Below, piece by piece: positions 6,509 through 7,729 of a stretch of DNA of 7,729 nt (position 1 is the stretch's first letter; the number at the start of each line of letters is the position of its first letter). This stretch comes from UBA2289 sp041677365 (GTDB lineage: Bacteria > Bacillota_I > Bacilli_A > Izemoplasmatales > Hujiaoplasmataceae). The notes beneath the pieces are model-generated. The model did no database searches and was not told the DNA's origin. It saw only the letters and a program-made list of their open reading frames with translations. Made by a program: the position numbers and the translations under genes. The stretch spans positions 1-7,729 of the forward strand of contig JBAYQC010000072.1 of the NCBI GenBank assembly GCA_041677365.1, given 5' to 3'.

Positions 6509-7372
6509 TTATTTATTTTGTTTTAGAAACTTATTTATCGCTATTGCAGCGTGAGCTCCATCACTTGCAGCTTTTACAACTTGCAAAAGACCACCAATGC
6601 AGTCTCCTGCCGCAAATAAACCAGGTACATTAGTCATAAAATTATCATCTACGACAATATTATTATTCTCAATAAAAGCACCTATCCTTAATGCAAAATC
6701 ACTTGCGGAAGGTGTTCCGATGGCTACAAACAGAGCATCTACATCATATTCCCCATCCTCAGTTACAACTTTGTTAACAACTTCGTTCCCCTGAATCTCA
6801 CAAATTGGCTCTGTAACCAATTTTTCAGTTATATCTTCTTCAATATGCAAGGGTAATCCTAAGCCATTAGTAAAGACAGTGATATCTTTTGTGAAATTTC
6901 GTAATATTTCTAGTTCTTCTAACATGAACTCAGCATTACCAATAACACCAATTTTCTTGTCCCGATAAATGAAACCATCACAAATGGCGCAAAAACTCAC
7001 ACCTTTTCCAATAAACTCTTTGAAACCTTTAACTTTTACATTAGGTTTAGCAAGTCCGGTTGCTATTAAGACCGCTTTACTCATATATTGATTTTTTGTG
7101 GTTTTCACTGTGAAGTCTTCAAAGTTTTCAATTCCGATTACTTCTTCCTCTAATACAGTAACTCCAAGCCTTTCAGCTTGAGCCACTCCTTGTTCAACTA
7201 AATATTTACCGCTGACAGTATTTTCAAAAGCCCAATAATTATCGATATGGTTAGTTTTATCCAATGTTCCTAAATCTTTCATAACCATTAAAACCTTTAA
7301 TTTAAATCGCTGTAAATAAATAGCGGCGGAAGCACCTGCAGGTCCTCCGCCAATAACTATTACATCATACAT
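6509..7372 (-). CDS. trxB: Thioredoxin-reductase-like FAD protein lacking recognisable NADPH motifs (possibly ferredoxin-dependent)
   Basis: This 287-residue flavoprotein has the low-molecular-weight thioredoxin reductase layout. It has an N-terminal FAD Rossmann motif GGGPAGASAA (8-17), a redox-active CAIC pair (C128/C131, in FCAICDGF) and a C-terminal FAD motif NVPGLFAAGDC (248-258), then QVVKAASDGAHAA (264-276). It is shorter than typical NADPH-dependent TrxB (about 310-320). The central domain has IGNAEFMLEELEIL (144-157) where GGGDSAxEEA is expected, and ITVFTNG (164-170) where the HRRxxxR phosphate-binding motif should be. Loss of both is the described hallmark of clostridial ferredoxin-dependent flavin thioredoxin reductases; use of NADH or another donor is the alternative. 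It follows the thioredoxin gene by 4 bp, with only a weak ribosome binding site (AGG), suggesting translational coupling. Thioredoxin is the natural substrate by context. Family confidence is high; the electron donor is inferred. Confidence 0.88.
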   Translation of the reverse strand: MYDVIVIGGGPAGASAAIYLQRFKLKVLMVMKDLGTLDKTNHIDNYWAFENTVSGKYLVEQGVAQAERLGVTVLEEEVIGIENFEDFTVKTTKNQYMSKAVLIATGLAKPNVKVKGFKEFIGKGVSFCAICDGFIYRDKKIGVIGNAEFMLEELEILRNFTKDITVFTNGLGLPLHIEEDITEKLVTEPICEIQGNEVVNKVVTEDGEYDVDALFVAIGTPSASDFALRIGAFIENNNIVVDDNFMTNVPGLFAAGDCIGGLLQVVKAASDGAHAAIAINKFLKQNK

Positions 7373-7376
7373 AATT

Positions 7377-7688
7377 TTATAGACCTAATTTTTTAATTAA
7401 ATCTGCTTTTCTCATCAAACCTACAACTTGATTCTTAACTTGCCCATTTTCAAACAGGTAAACTGTAGGGATGCTAGATACACGGAATTGTCCTGCAAGA
7501 TATCCTTCTTCATCTACATTAACTTTAGCAACCTTAACTTTCCCTTCATAATCTTTAGCAATTTCTTCTAAAACTGGCGCTAACATTAGACATGGTCTGC
7601 ACCATTGAGCCCAAAAATCAACGATTACGGGAATATCTGATTCTAATACTTCTGTTTTAAATGTTTCAGTAGTCACTTTAACTGACAT
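7377..7688 (-). CDS. trxA: Thioredoxin with a WCRPC active site
   Basis: This is a cytosolic thiol-disulfide carrier of 103 residues, the usual thioredoxin length. The buried aspartate D24 (VDFWAQW), the active site W29-C30-R31-P32-C33 and cis-proline P74 (SIPTVYLF) are all present, as is the NGQ turn near 81-83. The active site is CRPC instead of the canonical CGPC, which puts a positive charge between the cysteines and may shift redox potential or partner choice. The start is supported by AAGGAGG at 7698-7704. The reductase-like gene follows 4 bp downstream, so this thioredoxin is its probable partner. No signal peptide is seen. Confident in family. Confidence 0.95.
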   Translation of the reverse strand: MSVKVTTETFKTEVLESDIPVIVDFWAQWCRPCLMLAPVLEEIAKDYEGKVKVAKVNVDEEGYLAGQFRVSSIPTVYLFENGQVKNQVVGLMRKADLIKKLGL

Positions 7689-7729
7689 GATTAATTTCCT
7701 CCTTATATTTAATACGCATTTACGATAAA
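7689..7729 (-). promoter_or_regulatory. Leader of the thioredoxin operon with a strong ribosome binding site
   Basis: AAGGAGG (7698-7704) lies 9 bp before the thioredoxin ATG. The AT-rich stretch upstream could hold a -10 (TATTAA or TAAATA), but any -35 lies at or beyond the window edge, so I do not call a promoter. Confidence 0.6.

Noticed and set aside
6597..6794. Plus-strand ORF inside the thioredoxin reductase gene
   Set aside because: Antisense to the C-terminal FAD motif region; no independent support.
1..7729. CRISPR arrays, insertion sequences, tRNA or rRNA genes, toxin-antitoxin or phage genes
   Set aside because: No regularly spaced repeats, transposase motifs, structural RNA sequences or defence genes were seen; the space is nearly filled by metabolic and redox genes.

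Overview
The window is an AT-rich (by eye about one third G+C) bacterial segment in which every real gene I can support lies on the minus strand, so it reads from the right edge (about 7690) to the left edge (1). Strong AGGAGG-type ribosome binding sites, very tight spacing, U-tract terminators and the gene families point to a low-GC Gram-positive (Bacillota, or an early-branching Mycoplasmatota relative). An Rnf-type ferredoxin-linked complex and an atypical thioredoxin reductase suggest an anaerobic, fermentative life. All Trp residues are read as TGG, so the standard code fits, but none of the eight visible stop codons is TGA (five TAA, three TAG). The lineage assignment is inference only.

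Layout in transcription order: (1) a thioredoxin (WCRPC active site) followed 4 bp later by a thioredoxin-reductase-like flavoprotein, ended by a strong hairpin terminator. (2) A single-gene aldo/keto reductase unit with its own extended -10 promoter and terminator. (3) A small AroQ-type chorismate mutase followed 3 bp later by a low-specificity L-threonine aldolase, behind another extended -10 promoter. (4) An rnf cluster, rnfC-rnfD-(tandem FMN-binding protein)-rnfG, with junctions of 1 bp or a 1-bp overlap. It starts from a predicted promoter between the threonine aldolase and rnfC and runs off the left edge inside rnfG. The rest of rnfG and probably rnfE/A/B should lie beyond position 1.

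Functional reading: Rnf couples reduced ferredoxin oxidation to NAD+ reduction and ion pumping through a chain of Fe-S clusters and flavins, including covalently bound FMN on RnfD and RnfG. This cluster carries an extra membrane-anchored extracytoplasmic protein with two FMN-attachment-like motifs between rnfD and rnfG, which could extend the flavin wire. The thioredoxin reductase keeps the FAD site and redox CxxC but lacks the recognisable NADPH signatures, as in clostridial ferredoxin-dependent flavin thioredoxin reductases. The window may therefore hold two ferredoxin-linked modules, one for energy conservation and one for thiol redox. The chorismate mutase/threonine aldolase pair and the aldo/keto reductase are ordinary metabolic genes with no evident tie to the Rnf complex.
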